Below, piece after piece: positions 8,163 to 17,167 of a DNA stretch of 64,000 bases. Origin of the DNA: Bifidobacterium simiarum. GTDB taxonomy: Bacteria > Actinomycetota > Actinomycetes > Actinomycetales > Bifidobacteriaceae. The stretch is from the NCBI RefSeq assembly GCF_002802905.1, contig NZ_PEBK01000007.1:97139-161138 (forward strand). The letters are read 5' to 3'. The translations under genes and the position numbers were made by a program. The notes below the pieces were generated by a model, which was given only the letters and a program-made list of their open reading frames with translations, did not search any database and was not told where the DNA came from. How positions within the stretch are numbered: position 1 is the stretch's first letter; each line of letters opens with the position of its first letter.

Positions 8163-9485
8163 TCAGTCGAGCACGCGCAGGATGGTGACCTCGTCGGTGG
8201 TGAAATCGAGCTGCTTGACGGCTTCGACGGCCTCGCGCAGCGTGCTCTCCTCGCACAGATGGGTGACCAGACGCAGCTGCTGCAGTTCGCCGCTGTATCC
8301 GGGCTCGTGCAGGGTGGGCTTGAGATCCTGGTTCACGCCGTTGATCGACAGGCCGCGCTTGGCGAACTCCTCGGCGATGGCCGCGAGCACGCCCGGCTTG
8401 TCGTGGATCACGAAACGCACGGCGAAGGCGGACTTGCCCACGCCCAGCGGGGCCTTCGGCAGGTTCGCGTACATCGGGATCACCGGGCCGACGCAACCGT
8501 GGGTGATGTGACGGGCCTCGGTCACCACGTCGCCGACCACGGCGGAGGCGGTGGGGGCGCCGCCGGCACCGCGACCGTAGAACATCAGGTCGTCGGCGGC
8601 CTCGGCCTTGACGAACACGGCGTTGAAGCTGCCGTGCACGCTGGCGAGCGGGTGCTCGTTCGGGATCAGCGCCGGGTACACGCGGGTGGAGATGCCGGCC
8701 TCGGTGTTCTCGCACACGGCGAGCAGCTTGATGACCTTGTTCTCGGCGGTGGCGGCGGCGATGTCGTCGGCGGTGATCTGGGTGATGCCCTCGACGGCCA
8801 CGTCGTCGATGCGCACGTCGGTGTGGAAGGCGAGGGACGACATGATCGCGGCCTTGTTGGCGGCGTCCTCGCCCTCGATGTCGCCGGTCGGATCGGCTTC
8901 GGCGTAGCCCTTGGCCTGCGCGTCCTTGAGTGCCACGTCGAAGTCGAGGCCCTTGGTGGTCATCTCGTCGAGGATGTAGTTGGTGGTGCCGTTGACGATG
9001 CCCATGATGCTGGTGATCTTGTCGCCGACCATGGATTCGCGCAGGGGGCGGACGATCGGAATCGCACCGGCCACGGCGGCCTCGAAGTAGAAGTCGACGT
9101 GATGGGCTTCGGCGGCCGCGTAGATCTCGGGGCCGTACTTGGCGATCAGCGCCTTGTTCGCGGTGACCACGGAGGCACCGGATTCGATGGCCTTCATCAC
9201 GAAGGTGTAGGCCGCGGTGGTGCCGCCGATCAGCTCGATCACGATGTCCGCCTTGGTGCACAGACCGGCGGTGTCGGTGGTGAGCAGCGACTTGTCGATC
9301 CACGGGACGTTGACCTCGCTGGGGTCGAGGCAGGCCACGCCGACGAGCTCGAGCGGACGGCCGATGCGCTGGGCCAGCTCCTCCTGCTGCTCCACGATCA
9401 GACGGGCGGTGGCGGAACCCACCGTTCCGGCTCCCAGCAGTGCCACGCGAATGGGGGTCACGTTCTCTACCGCGTTCTCTACCAT
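8163..9485 (-). CDS. hom: Homoserine dehydrogenase
   Basis: 440-residue NAD(P)-dependent homoserine dehydrogenase reducing aspartate semialdehyde to homoserine. It has the N-terminal nucleotide-binding motif VALLGAGTVGSATARL, the substrate domain (GIVNGTTNYILDEM; ADPTGDIEGEDAANKAAI), and a C-terminal ACT domain (AVRFVIHDKPGVLAAIAEEF) for probable feedback by threonine. The protein is full length for the actinobacterial type. It sits between lysA/argS and thrB; the 370-bp gap from lysA contains repeats, so it may have its own promoter. Confidence 0.95.
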   Translation of the reverse strand: MVENAVENVTPIRVALLGAGTVGSATARLIVEQQEELAQRIGRPLELVGVACLDPSEVNVPWIDKSLLTTDTAGLCTKADIVIELIGGTTAAYTFVMKAIESGASVVTANKALIAKYGPEIYAAAEAHHVDFYFEAAVAGAIPIVRPLRESMVGDKITSIMGIVNGTTNYILDEMTTKGLDFDVALKDAQAKGYAEADPTGDIEGEDAANKAAIMSSLAFHTDVRIDDVAVEGITQITADDIAAATAENKVIKLLAVCENTEAGISTRVYPALIPNEHPLASVHGSFNAVFVKAEAADDLMFYGRGAGGAPTASAVVGDVVTEARHITHGCVGPVIPMYANLPKAPLGVGKSAFAVRFVIHDKPGVLAAIAEEFAKRGLSINGVNQDLKPTLHEPGYSGELQQLRLVTHLCEESTLREAVEAVKQLDFTTDEVTILRVLD

Positions 9486-9654
9486 GTGTGCGTCCTTCCC
9501 GACGACGATGCCTTATGTCTCGATGTGTCTCGATCCTGACGGACGGGACCGCCCATGCGCAGTGTCATACGGATAGGCGTCCCGCCCGCAAAAATACAAC
9601 CTCATTCATCCTACGGTCGTAAAGCGACAGGCAGGATAACGGCGACCGTTAATC

Positions 9655-9835
9655 TTTCCCGGCTTCCCCTTGAGGGGAAGCTGTCAGCGATGGTAACGGC
9701 CCGATCCCCGGCTTCCCCTTGAGGGGAAGCTGTCAGCGGCAGCTGACTGATGAGGTGACCGCGAATCCTCTCCGACCGTCACCTCATCCGTCCGGCTTCG
9801 CCGGCCACCTTCCCCTCGAGGGGAAGGCAAAGAGG
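9655..9835. repeat. Mosaic palindromic repeat cluster R2 (hom-lysA gap)
   Basis: This gene-free gap holds two direct copies of CTTCCCCTTGAGGGGAAGCT (followed by GTCAGCG) and one inverted copy (ACCTTCCCCTCGAGGGGAAG). Each copy is a small hairpin. Between them are ACTGATGAGGTGA and its partner TCACCTCATCC, which can pair over about 40 bp. The rest, 9486-9654, contains the hom upstream region with nothing further recognised. Confidence 0.85.
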
Positions 9836-9853
9836 TTTCTGCCCCCGATCCGG

Positions 9854-11455
9854 TCAGTCCTGATCGAGGTCGAGCAGGTCGTCGATGGTCTGGCGACGCA
9901 GCATCACGCTCGCACCCTCCTCGCTCACCGCAACCACGGCGGGGATCAGCGCCTGATTGTAGTTGCTCGCCATGGTGCGGCCGTACGCGCCGGTGACCGG
10001 TACGGCCAGCACGTCGCCGCGACACAGATCACGCGGCAGACGCACCTCGTGCACCACGATGTCGCCCGACTCGCAGTGCATGCCCACCACGCGGGCGAGC
10101 ATGGTCTCGTCGGAACCGTGGCGGTTCGCCAGACGGGCCGTGTAGTCGGCTCCGTACAGTGCCGGGCGGATGTTGTCGCTCATGCCGCCGTCGACGGAGA
10201 CGTACACGCGTTCGTCGATCGGATTGCCCGCGGAATCCTTGGCATCATTGAGATGCACCGGCTTGATCGTGCCGACGCGGTACAGGGTCACGCCCGCGGG
10301 GGCGACGATGTAGCGGCCGGGCTCGAAGCTGATGGCTGGGGCCGGCATACCGAGCGCGCGGTTGACGGCGGTGACCGCGTCGCCGAGTCGGCGCAGCTCG
10401 ACGTCGATGTCCATCGAATCCTCGCCGTCGGTGTAGGCGACGGAGTAGCCGCCGCCGAGATCGACCTCGGGCAGCGTGTAGGCGTCGGTGGCGTAGAAGG
10501 TGCGGCGCAGCAGCATCATGCGCTTGGCGGCCTGGATGAAGGCGTTCGCGTCATGGATGTTGGAGCCGATGTGGGAGTGGATGCCCACCAGTTCCAGATC
10601 GTCGGAACGGGAGAGGATGTCCTTGAGGACGGCGATGGCCGGACCGGAGGCCACGGCGTTGAACGCGGGCAGCAGGGCCTTGTCTGCGTCGGAGGCGTCG
10701 TCGTGCAGGGCGTACGGGGAGTTCTGGCCGATCTTCGGCTCGCTCTCGTCCGCAGACTTTGCGCCCGAGCTCCCGCCGGCGGGAGCTGTCGGCACCGCCG
10801 ACTGAGGGTGGTCGAACTCCGTATCAGTCGGATGATCCAGCGATCCCAGCGTTTCCAGCACGTCAAGCACGGAGGCGTCGGCTCCGGCGGGCAGCAGCGG
10901 CACGCCGAACTTCTGATCCTCATGGGCGGTGGAGATGTATTCGTGGCCGCCGGCGTGGATGCCGGAGGTCACGCGCAGCATCACCCGCGCGCGCTTGCCG
11001 AGCCGATGCGCGATCTCGGCGATACGGGCCGGTTCTCCCGGCTCGTCCACCACGATCTTCGCGAATCCCTGTTCGACGGCGAGCGCGATCTCCTCGTCGG
11101 ACTTGTTGTTGCCGTGCAATACCAGACGGCGGCCGGGGGCTCCGGCGGCGAGCGCGATGCGCATCTCCCCCATCGTGCAGGTGTCCACCAGCATGCCGGC
11201 GTCGATCACCTCGCGCACGACGCGCTTGGAGAGGAACGCTTTGCCGGCGAAGCTCACATGGGTGGTGGCGTTGCCGAACGCCTCGGCCGCGGCGCGCACG
11301 AAGTGGCGGGCGCGGTCGTTCACCTCGTCGGTGTCGATGAGGTAGAGCGGGGAGCCGAACTCCTCGAGCAGGCTTTCGGCGGTGCGGCCGTGGAAGGTGA
11401 TCGCTCCGTCGCCGTCGATGGCAGTGGCCTTGGGCCAGATCGGTGAAATGGCCAT
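9854..11455 (-). CDS. lysA: Diaminopimelate decarboxylase with an in-frame repeat insertion
   Basis: 533-residue PLP enzyme making lysine from meso-diaminopimelate. The PLP lysine is K72 in VSFAGKAFLS; the HSHIGS, DLGGGYSVAY, FEPGRYIV and CESGD motifs are present. Most actinobacterial LysA proteins are about 430-470 residues. The extra length lies between QKFGVPLLPAG and LELVGIHSHIGS, where residues about 214-235 (DHPQSAVPTAPAGGSS...) are encoded by a copy of the intergenic mosaic repeat (10745-10825). All motifs on both sides are intact, so the enzyme is probably active with a surface loop. The ATG is two bases after the argS stop codon; GGAGAAG within argS is the ribosome-binding site, so the two are translationally linked. 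Confidence 0.95.
   Translation of the reverse strand: MAISPIWPKATAIDGDGAITFHGRTAESLLEEFGSPLYLIDTDEVNDRARHFVRAAAEAFGNATTHVSFAGKAFLSKRVVREVIDAGMLVDTCTMGEMRIALAAGAPGRRLVLHGNNKSDEEIALAVEQGFAKIVVDEPGEPARIAEIAHRLGKRARVMLRVTSGIHAGGHEYISTAHEDQKFGVPLLPAGADASVLDVLETLGSLDHPTDTEFDHPQSAVPTAPAGGSSGAKSADESEPKIGQNSPYALHDDASDADKALLPAFNAVASGPAIAVLKDILSRSDDLELVGIHSHIGSNIHDANAFIQAAKRMMLLRRTFYATDAYTLPEVDLGGGYSVAYTDGEDSMDIDVELRRLGDAVTAVNRALGMPAPAISFEPGRYIVAPAGVTLYRVGTIKPVHLNDAKDSAGNPIDERVYVSVDGGMSDNIRPALYGADYTARLANRHGSDETMLARVVGMHCESGDIVVHEVRLPRDLCRGDVLAVPVTGAYGRTMASNYNQALIPAVVAVSEEGASVMLRRQTIDDLLDLDQD
10745..10825. repeat. Mosaic repeat copy inside lysA (R3)
   Basis: Contains the hairpin AGCTCCCGCCGGCGGGAGCT followed by GTCGGCACCGCCGACTGAGG and GTGGTCGAA, the same module order found in intergenic clusters (for example near 20050 and 61400). 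It lies entirely in the lysA reading frame and introduces no stop codon. Confidence 0.85.
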
Positions 11456-11457
11456 GA

Positions 11458-13254
11458 TCACATCTTCTCCGGGGCGGTGACGGCGAGCAGGGCGAGGCCG
11501 TTGGCGATGACCTGCTTGGCGGCGTCGTTGAGCTTGAGTCGGGCGGCGGCGCGGGCCGGTTCGGGGTTCTTGGCGATCTCCAGGACCTTGCGGTCCGCTT
11601 CGGGCAGGGCCTGCTCGGCGTCGGTGAGGGCCATCGGCACCACGCGCTCGGCGGCGTACCACTTGTGGTAGCGGCCGGCGAGGTCCTCGAGGTAGTGGGC
11701 CACGCGATGCGGTTCGCGACCGTCTCCGGCCTGCGACAGCATGCTCGGGTACTGGGCGAGCGCGGCGAGCAGATCGCCGTCGGCCTCGGTGTCGAGCAGG
11801 GCGAGATCGGCGCCTTCGGTGGTGACTCCGGCCGCGGCGGCGTTGCGGTCCACGTTGCAGGAGCGGGCGTGCGCGTACTGCACGTAGTACAACGGGTTCT
11901 CGTTGGTGTGGCTGGCGAGCAGGTTGAGGTCGATGTCGACGCTCTGGTTGTAGTCGGTGCGGGCCAGCGAGTAGCGGGCGGCGTCCACGCCGACGGCCTC
12001 GACGAGGTCCTCGAGCGTAACGACGTTGCCGGCGCGCTTGCTCATGCGCACGGGCTTGCCGTCCTTCATCACGTTGACCAGCTGGCCGATGAGGATCTGC
12101 ATGTTCTCGCCGGGCTTGTCGCCGAACGCGGCGCACATGGCCATCATGCGGCCGATGTAGCCGTGGTGGTCGGCGCCGAGCATGTAGATCGCGGTGTCGG
12201 CCGGGTTCACGGTGCGGTGGCGCTTGTTCCAGTAGTAGGCGATGTCGGCGGCGAAGTAGGCGTACTCGCCGTTGGACTTGATGATCACGCGGTCCTTGTC
12301 GTCGCCGTGCTTGGTGGAGGCGAACCAGGTGGCGCCGTCCTTCTCGAAGATGTCGCCGCGCTGGCGCAGCTCCTCGATGGCGCGGGTCACTTCGCCGTCC
12401 TGGTAGAGGCTGTTCTCGTGGAACCACACGTCGAAGTTCACGCGGAATTCCTTCATGGACTTCTGGATCTCGTCGAACATCATCGGCACGGCGCGCTTGC
12501 GGAACTCCTCGCGCAGCTCGGAATCGCCTTCGCCCAGCGGGTTGCCGTCCTTGTCGACGCCGCCGTCCACGCGTTCGAGGGCGTTGAGGTCGACGCCGTC
12601 GGCCGCCGCCTCCTTGACCACGCGTTCGGTGATCTCCTCGATGTAGGCGCCCTTGTAGCCGTCGGCCGGGGTCTCCTCGCCGGCCCATGCGGCCACGAGG
12701 GACTTGGCGAAGCGGTTGATCTGCTCGCCGTGATCGTTGAAGTAGTATTCGCGCACCACGTTGGCGCCGTTGGCCTCGAGCACGCGGGCCATGGAGTCGC
12801 CCACCGCGGCCCAGCGGGTGCCGCCGATGTGGATCGGACCGGTGGGGTTGGCGGAGACGAATTCGAGGTTCAGGGTCTTGCCGGCCAGATGGTCGTTAAA
12901 GCCGAACGAGTCGCCGGCGGCGAGCACGGCGTCCACCACCGCGGCCGAGGAGGCGGAGTCGAGGGTGATGTTGATGAAGCCGGGGCCGGCGACCTCGACG
13001 GACTTCACGCCTTCGGACTTCGGCAGCTCCTTGGCGAACAGTTCGGCCAGATCACGCGGCTTCATGCCGGCCTTCTTGGCCAGCTGCATGGCGATGTTGG
13101 TGGCCCAGTCGCCGTGCGCGCGATCCTTCGGGCGCATCACGGCGATCTTCTCGGCCGGGGGGATGAGATCGCGGGTCAGGGAGCCGGCCATTTCGGAGGA
13201 GACCAGCTCTTGGGCAATTTCGTAGATCAGAACACTAAGCGCTTCAGGACTCAT
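11458..13254 (-). CDS. argS: Arginyl-tRNA synthetase
   Basis: 598-residue class I synthetase charging tRNA-Arg. The HIGH-type motif is NPTGPIHIGGTRWAAVGD and the KMSKS-type motif is VRMSKRAGNVVTL; the C-terminal DALR anticodon-binding region ends LALLAVTAPEKM. The N-terminal Add-1 domain is present. GGGAGA lies immediately upstream of the ATG. It is downstream of an amino acid permease (28 bp) and upstream of lysA (2 bp gap), the argS-lysA-hom-thrB order common in Actinobacteria. Confidence 0.96.
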   Translation of the reverse strand: MSPEALSVLIYEIAQELVSSEMAGSLTRDLIPPAEKIAVMRPKDRAHGDWATNIAMQLAKKAGMKPRDLAELFAKELPKSEGVKSVEVAGPGFINITLDSASSAAVVDAVLAAGDSFGFNDHLAGKTLNLEFVSANPTGPIHIGGTRWAAVGDSMARVLEANGANVVREYYFNDHGEQINRFAKSLVAAWAGEETPADGYKGAYIEEITERVVKEAAADGVDLNALERVDGGVDKDGNPLGEGDSELREEFRKRAVPMMFDEIQKSMKEFRVNFDVWFHENSLYQDGEVTRAIEELRQRGDIFEKDGATWFASTKHGDDKDRVIIKSNGEYAYFAADIAYYWNKRHRTVNPADTAIYMLGADHHGYIGRMMAMCAAFGDKPGENMQILIGQLVNVMKDGKPVRMSKRAGNVVTLEDLVEAVGVDAARYSLARTDYNQSVDIDLNLLASHTNENPLYYVQYAHARSCNVDRNAAAAGVTTEGADLALLDTEADGDLLAALAQYPSMLSQAGDGREPHRVAHYLEDLAGRYHKWYAAERVVPMALTDAEQALPEADRKVLEIAKNPEPARAAARLKLNDAAKQVIANGLALLAVTAPEKM

Positions 13255-13282
13255 TCTCCCAAGTCTACCGACGGCACTGACA

Positions 13283-14701
13283 CTACGGCCTGCCTCCCCG
13301 CCGCTTCCGCCACGCCTCGCGGGCGTAGTGGAATCCGTAGCACAGCGCCACGAACGGGATCATGTAGTACAGCGTGCTGCGCTGCGAGGGGTCGAGCACC
13401 ACGAGCACGAGGGCGAGCACGCACATCACGATCGCCGCCCACGGTACGAACGGATACCCGGGCGCCTTGTATCCCAGCTCGTCCACGGTGTGCCCCTCGG
13501 CCAGCCACTGCCGGCGGAACCGGATCTGGCAGACGGCCACCGACGCCCACACCACGATCGTCGCCAGACCGGAGACGGCCACCAGCGCCAGGTACACGGT
13601 GCTTGCGGCGATCACCGACGAGAGCAGGGCGAGCAGGCTGCCGGCCATGCTCACCATCACGGCGAACACCGGCACGCCGCGGAAGTTGGTCTTGGCGAGC
13701 CGCATCGGCAGCATCCGTTCCTTGGCCAGCGACCATACCATGCGCGAGCACACGTACAGGCCGGAGTTGGCGGCCGAGAGCACGGCGGTGAGCACCACGA
13801 AGTTCATCACGTCGCCGGCGAACGGCATGCCGATCGACTGGAACACCAGCACGAACGGACTGGTCTCGACGCCGGACTTGTGCCAGGGGATCAGTGCGGC
13901 CATCACGGCGATGGAGCCGATGAAGAAGATCGCGAGACGCAGCACCGTGGTGTGCACGGCCTTGGGGATCGCGGTGCCGGGGTCGCGGGTCTCCCCGGCG
14001 GCCACGCCGACGACCTCGGTGCCGGAGAACGCGAACACCACGGTGAGCAGTGTGGAGAAGATCGGCGCGATGCCGTTGGGCAGCAGACCGTCGGCCGTGA
14101 AGTTGCCGAACAGGGGCGCGTGATCGTATCCGGCGATCGGGATCGCGCCGAAGATGGCGAGCAGACCGATGACGATGAACGCCACGATGGCGAACACCTT
14201 GATCGAGGCGAACCAGAACTCCGATTCGCCGTACAGTCGTACGGACAGGATGTTCAGCGCGAAGACGACCGCGATGAACACCGCGCTCCACACCCATGCG
14301 GGACTGCCGGGGAACCAGCGTTGCATGAGGAGTCCCGCCGCGGTGAATTCTGAGGCGAGCGCCACCGCCCAGTTGAGCCAGTAGAGAATCGCGATGGTGA
14401 ACGCGGTGCCGGGGCCGATGAATCGGTTGGCGTACAGGTGGAAGCTGCCGGCGTACGGCATGGCCACGGAGAGTTCGCCGAGGCACAGCATCACGAAGTA
14501 GACGAGCATCGATCCGATGGCGTAGGCGAGGATCGCGCCGAGCGGACCGGCCTGCTGGATCGTGTATCCGGAACTCAAAAACAGGCCCGTGCCGATCACG
14601 CCACCGAGCGAGATCATGGTCAGATGGCGAGATTCCATCTTGCGTTCGAGACCGATCTCCTCGGTATTCGCGGCCGTGCCGCCGTTGTTCGCCTCACTCA
14701 T
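13283..14701 (-). CDS. Amino acid permease (APC superfamily)
   Basis: 472-residue membrane transporter with about twelve hydrophobic segments. The N-terminal MISLGGVIGTGLFLSSGYTI motif and the AFSGTEVVGVAAGET and GVPVFAVMVS segments identify the AAT family of the APC superfamily, which imports amino acids with protons. The substrate cannot be read from sequence; the place ahead of argS and lysA suggests a basic amino acid, but this is inference. The gap to argS is 28 bp, so cotranscription is likely. The region upstream is rich in TGTGTTGTCCG-like simple repeats. Confidence 0.88.
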   Translation of the reverse strand: MSEANNGGTAANTEEIGLERKMESRHLTMISLGGVIGTGLFLSSGYTIQQAGPLGAILAYAIGSMLVYFVMLCLGELSVAMPYAGSFHLYANRFIGPGTAFTIAILYWLNWAVALASEFTAAGLLMQRWFPGSPAWVWSAVFIAVVFALNILSVRLYGESEFWFASIKVFAIVAFIVIGLLAIFGAIPIAGYDHAPLFGNFTADGLLPNGIAPIFSTLLTVVFAFSGTEVVGVAAGETRDPGTAIPKAVHTTVLRLAIFFIGSIAVMAALIPWHKSGVETSPFVLVFQSIGMPFAGDVMNFVVLTAVLSAANSGLYVCSRMVWSLAKERMLPMRLAKTNFRGVPVFAVMVSMAGSLLALLSSVIAASTVYLALVAVSGLATIVVWASVAVCQIRFRRQWLAEGHTVDELGYKAPGYPFVPWAAIVMCVLALVLVVLDPSQRSTLYYMIPFVALCYGFHYAREAWRKRRGGRP

Positions 14702-14863
14702 GCCTGCTCAATCCGTTGTGTGTTGTCCGTGTGTTGTGTGTTGTCCGTGCTATCCGTTGTCTGTGCCGTCCGCGCTATCCGTCGTCCGTTGATCCGTCGA
14801 TTCGGGCATGGTCATAGCGATCGCGACGATTGCCGACTCTCTATCGTACCGGAGGACGATCGG

Positions 14864-15067
14864 TCAGCCGGCGAGCGCAGCGATGGCGTAGGAGAGAAAG
14901 ATCGCGAGGAAGGCGACGGTGGCCACGGAGGCGACCAGTCCGACGACGAAGGCGATCGCGAACAGCGGATCGTGGCGATGGGCGCGGCCGAGCCGCACGC
15001 AGCCGGTCAGGATCGCGGCGGCCACGACGGTAAGCGCAAACATCAGCACGAGGAACATGATTGCCAT
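14864..15067 (-). CDS. Small two-helix membrane protein
   Basis: 67 residues with two clear hydrophobic segments (MFLVLMFALTVVAAAIL and FAIAFVVGLVASVATVAF) joined by a short charged loop. No family was recognised. Alternative start at 15058 shortens it by three residues; neither start has a good ribosome-binding site. The membrane-like composition on one strand only argues for a real gene. Confidence 0.55.
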   Translation of the reverse strand: MAIMFLVLMFALTVVAAAILTGCVRLGRAHRHDPLFAIAFVVGLVASVATVAFLAIFLSYAIAALAG

Positions 15068-15224
15068 TGTAGGCCGCGGAAACGGGAAGGACGGTGTTCG
15101 CAACGGGTTTCGGCAATCCTCGCCGAGTCGGCGCGAACCACCGCGTCGCGTATTCCGATCGCACCCCCTTGTGCCTAAGATGGCAGGGAGAGCAAGAACA
15201 ACAATGAGGTAAGTGAGGCTCATC

Positions 15225-16106
15225 ATGACATCACATCGCTCACGCCGCCTGCTGGCCTTCGTGGTCGCGATCTTCTCCATGCTGGCGCTGGGGTTGACCG
15301 TCGATTCCGCGAGCGCGGCCACCGTCGGCGGACAACAGCCCATGTACCGTCTGTACAATCCGAACAGCGGCGAGCATTTCTACACCGCAAGCAATGCCGA
15401 GAGCTTTAGATTGCAACGGTTCGGCTGGAAGTACGAGGGCATCGGCTGGGTGGCACCGACGTCCGGCCGCAACGTCTACCGTCTGTACAACCGTCACGCC
15501 GGCGATCACCATTACACGATGAGCGTGGCCGAGCGCAACATGCTGATCGCCAAGGGATGGAAGTATGAGGGCGTCGGCTGGAAGTCCGGCGGCAGCGTGC
15601 CGGTGTACCGCCAGTACAACCGTCGCGCGAAGAAGGCCGGCGCGCACAACTACACCACCAACAAGGCGGAGAACAATATGCTGGTGCGTGCCGGCTGGAA
15701 GGCCGAGGGCATCGGCTGGTACGCCACGGCCCATGACATCAACACCTGCGCCCCGGTGCAGGGAGTGTACACGAGCCGTGCGGGACGGAAGGTGTCTGTG
15801 GCAACGAACTGCACGATTACCGAGAACGGCAAGCGTTACCGTCAGATCAATGTCGTCACCTCCGGAGGCGCGGTGATGAACCACATGAACACGAAGGGCG
15901 TCTTCGAGATCACCCTCGATCCGAATGCCAATGGCTGGGGTGGCAACGTCCATGTGTATTCGCTGTATCCGAGGGGCGTGAAAGCCGGGTTCCAAGGAGT
16001 GCGTGAGGATGTGAGCCGCAATCGTCTGGTGCAGCACTCCGGCGGTCCGTTCTACTACGACGCCACCAACTACGGCTACTTCATGCAGACCGCGTATTTC
16101 AAGTGA
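15225..16106 (+). CDS. Secreted protein with three DUF5648-type repeats
   Basis: 293-residue exported protein. A signal peptide (RRLLAFVVAIFSMLALGLTV...ASA) is followed by three repeats of the YRLYNPNSGEHFYT...GWKYEGIGW type, then a C-terminal region of about 130 residues that I do not recognise. Such repeats occur in secreted and wall-associated proteins of Gram-positive bacteria and are thought to act in binding. The ATG was chosen over a GTG at 15213 because GTGAGG lies seven bases ahead. The same repeat module ends the two large LRR proteins at 57.5 and 61.5 kb. Confidence 0.85.
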   Translation: MTSHRSRRLLAFVVAIFSMLALGLTVDSASAATVGGQQPMYRLYNPNSGEHFYTASNAESFRLQRFGWKYEGIGWVAPTSGRNVYRLYNRHAGDHHYTMSVAERNMLIAKGWKYEGVGWKSGGSVPVYRQYNRRAKKAGAHNYTTNKAENNMLVRAGWKAEGIGWYATAHDINTCAPVQGVYTSRAGRKVSVATNCTITENGKRYRQINVVTSGGAVMNHMNTKGVFEITLDPNANGWGGNVHVYSLYPRGVKAGFQGVREDVSRNRLVQHSGGPFYYDATNYGYFMQTAYFK

Positions 16107-16220
16107 CCAGTCGGGTGATCGGATAATCAGCCGATTGACTGATTGATCGGCTGATCGTTCCTCGGTGATCCCGATCGGTGGCTCAGATCGGCGAGCCCGA
16201 TCACCCGTCACCGAAACCGA

Positions 16221-16255
16221 TTGACCCCGTCGGATGCAATATCCGGCGGGGTCAA
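16221..16255. terminator. Hairpin between convergent genes
   Basis: TTGACCCCGTCGGAT and ATCCGGCGGGGTCAA form a 15-bp stem with a five-base loop, between the DUF5648 gene and ridA, which converge. It probably serves as a two-way terminator, although T tracts are short. Confidence 0.7.
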
Positions 16256-16272
16256 TGCGTTGTCAGCGTCAA

Positions 16273-16674
16273 TCAGTCGACGTCGTTGGAGACGGCGATG
16301 GCGTCGATCTCCACGAGGGCGCCCTTGGGGATGTCGTTGCCGCCGAAGGCCACGCGGGCGGGCTTCACGGAGCCGATGAACACCTTGGCGTACTCGGCGT
16401 CCACCTCCTTGAAGTCGTCGACGTTCTTCAGGTAGATCGTGGCGCGGGCGATGTTCTCGATGGCGCTGCCGGAGGCGTCGAGGATGTTCTTGATGTTCTT
16501 CAGCGCCTGCGCGGCCTGTTCGCCGGCGGTCGGTCCGGCCAGTTCGCCGGTCGCCGGGTCGATGCCCAGCTGACCGGAGACGAAGACGAATCCGTTCGCC
16601 TTCACGGCCTGGCTGTAGGCGCCCAGTGCGGCGGGGGCGTAGGCGGTGGCCACCTCTTCCAGCTTGTCGCTCAT
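16273..16674 (-). CDS. ridA: RidA-family enamine/imine deaminase
   Basis: 133-residue member of the YjgF/YER057c/UK114 family, which hydrolyses reactive enamines and imines produced by PLP enzymes such as threonine dehydratase. The signatures GAYSQAVKANGFVFVSGQLG, the substrate-binding Arg in KPARVAF and the terminal PKGALVEIDAIA are intact. AAGGGA precedes the ATG. It stands alone; its upstream region holds a repeat array. Confidence 0.92.
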   Translation of the reverse strand: MSDKLEEVATAYAPAALGAYSQAVKANGFVFVSGQLGIDPATGELAGPTAGEQAAQALKNIKNILDASGSAIENIARATIYLKNVDDFKEVDAEYAKVFIGSVKPARVAFGGNDIPKGALVEIDAIAVSNDVD

Positions 16675-16856
16675 GATTGTTCCCTTCTGTGTGTTCCGCA
16701 TGGCGGTGTTCTGCCGATATTTGGATATACCACCGATTATCGGCCGGCGTCTCCGGTTCGCAGCCGCTTTGCCCGGTATTCGGCCGATTAGTGGATTATT
16801 TCCCACTATCAGACGTCGAGAAGAGTCTTTTTACCCATCTGAAGCTCCTCAGAACA

Positions 16857-17055
16857 AGCTATCTTCGTTCTGAGGGCAGATTTGAGCGGTCTGCAACCAT
16901 CTATCTCCATTATGTGGGGCTTATTCGCATTGATACTGCGAGTATGGGCGTTGCAATTCCAAGGCTCATACATGGCGAACGCCGCTATAAAGGCCCCAAG
17001 AATGGAGTTAGGTGTCTGCAAGTAGGCAAAAACTGCCCCAAGAACGGAGATAGCT
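16857..17055. repeat. Two-forward/two-reverse repeat array B
   Basis: Within the gene-free stretch between ridA and the XRE gene. The motif CTATCTNCRTTCTNNGGGC occurs forward near 16859 and 16910 (the second degenerate), and in reverse near 16993 and 17035. Parts of the flanking GTCTGCA are shared. The same motif and layout recur at 25.65-25.85 kb. The GC content is clearly lower than that of nearby genes. No coding frame is credible here. Confidence 0.8.
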
Positions 17056-17167
17056 CCCATCACGGCCGAAAATCAAGGTATTATGAAGGTAACTTCACAT
17101 GAAGCGAACTTCATATTACTGATTGCCGTCAACTGCCGTCACTCATTGCGATGCGGGAGGTGAACCG

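Noticed and set aside
14713..14790. TGTGTTGTCCGTG-type simple repeats upstream of the permease
   Set aside because: Looks like ordinary simple-sequence drift in a promoter-distal spacer; no clear unit or symmetry.
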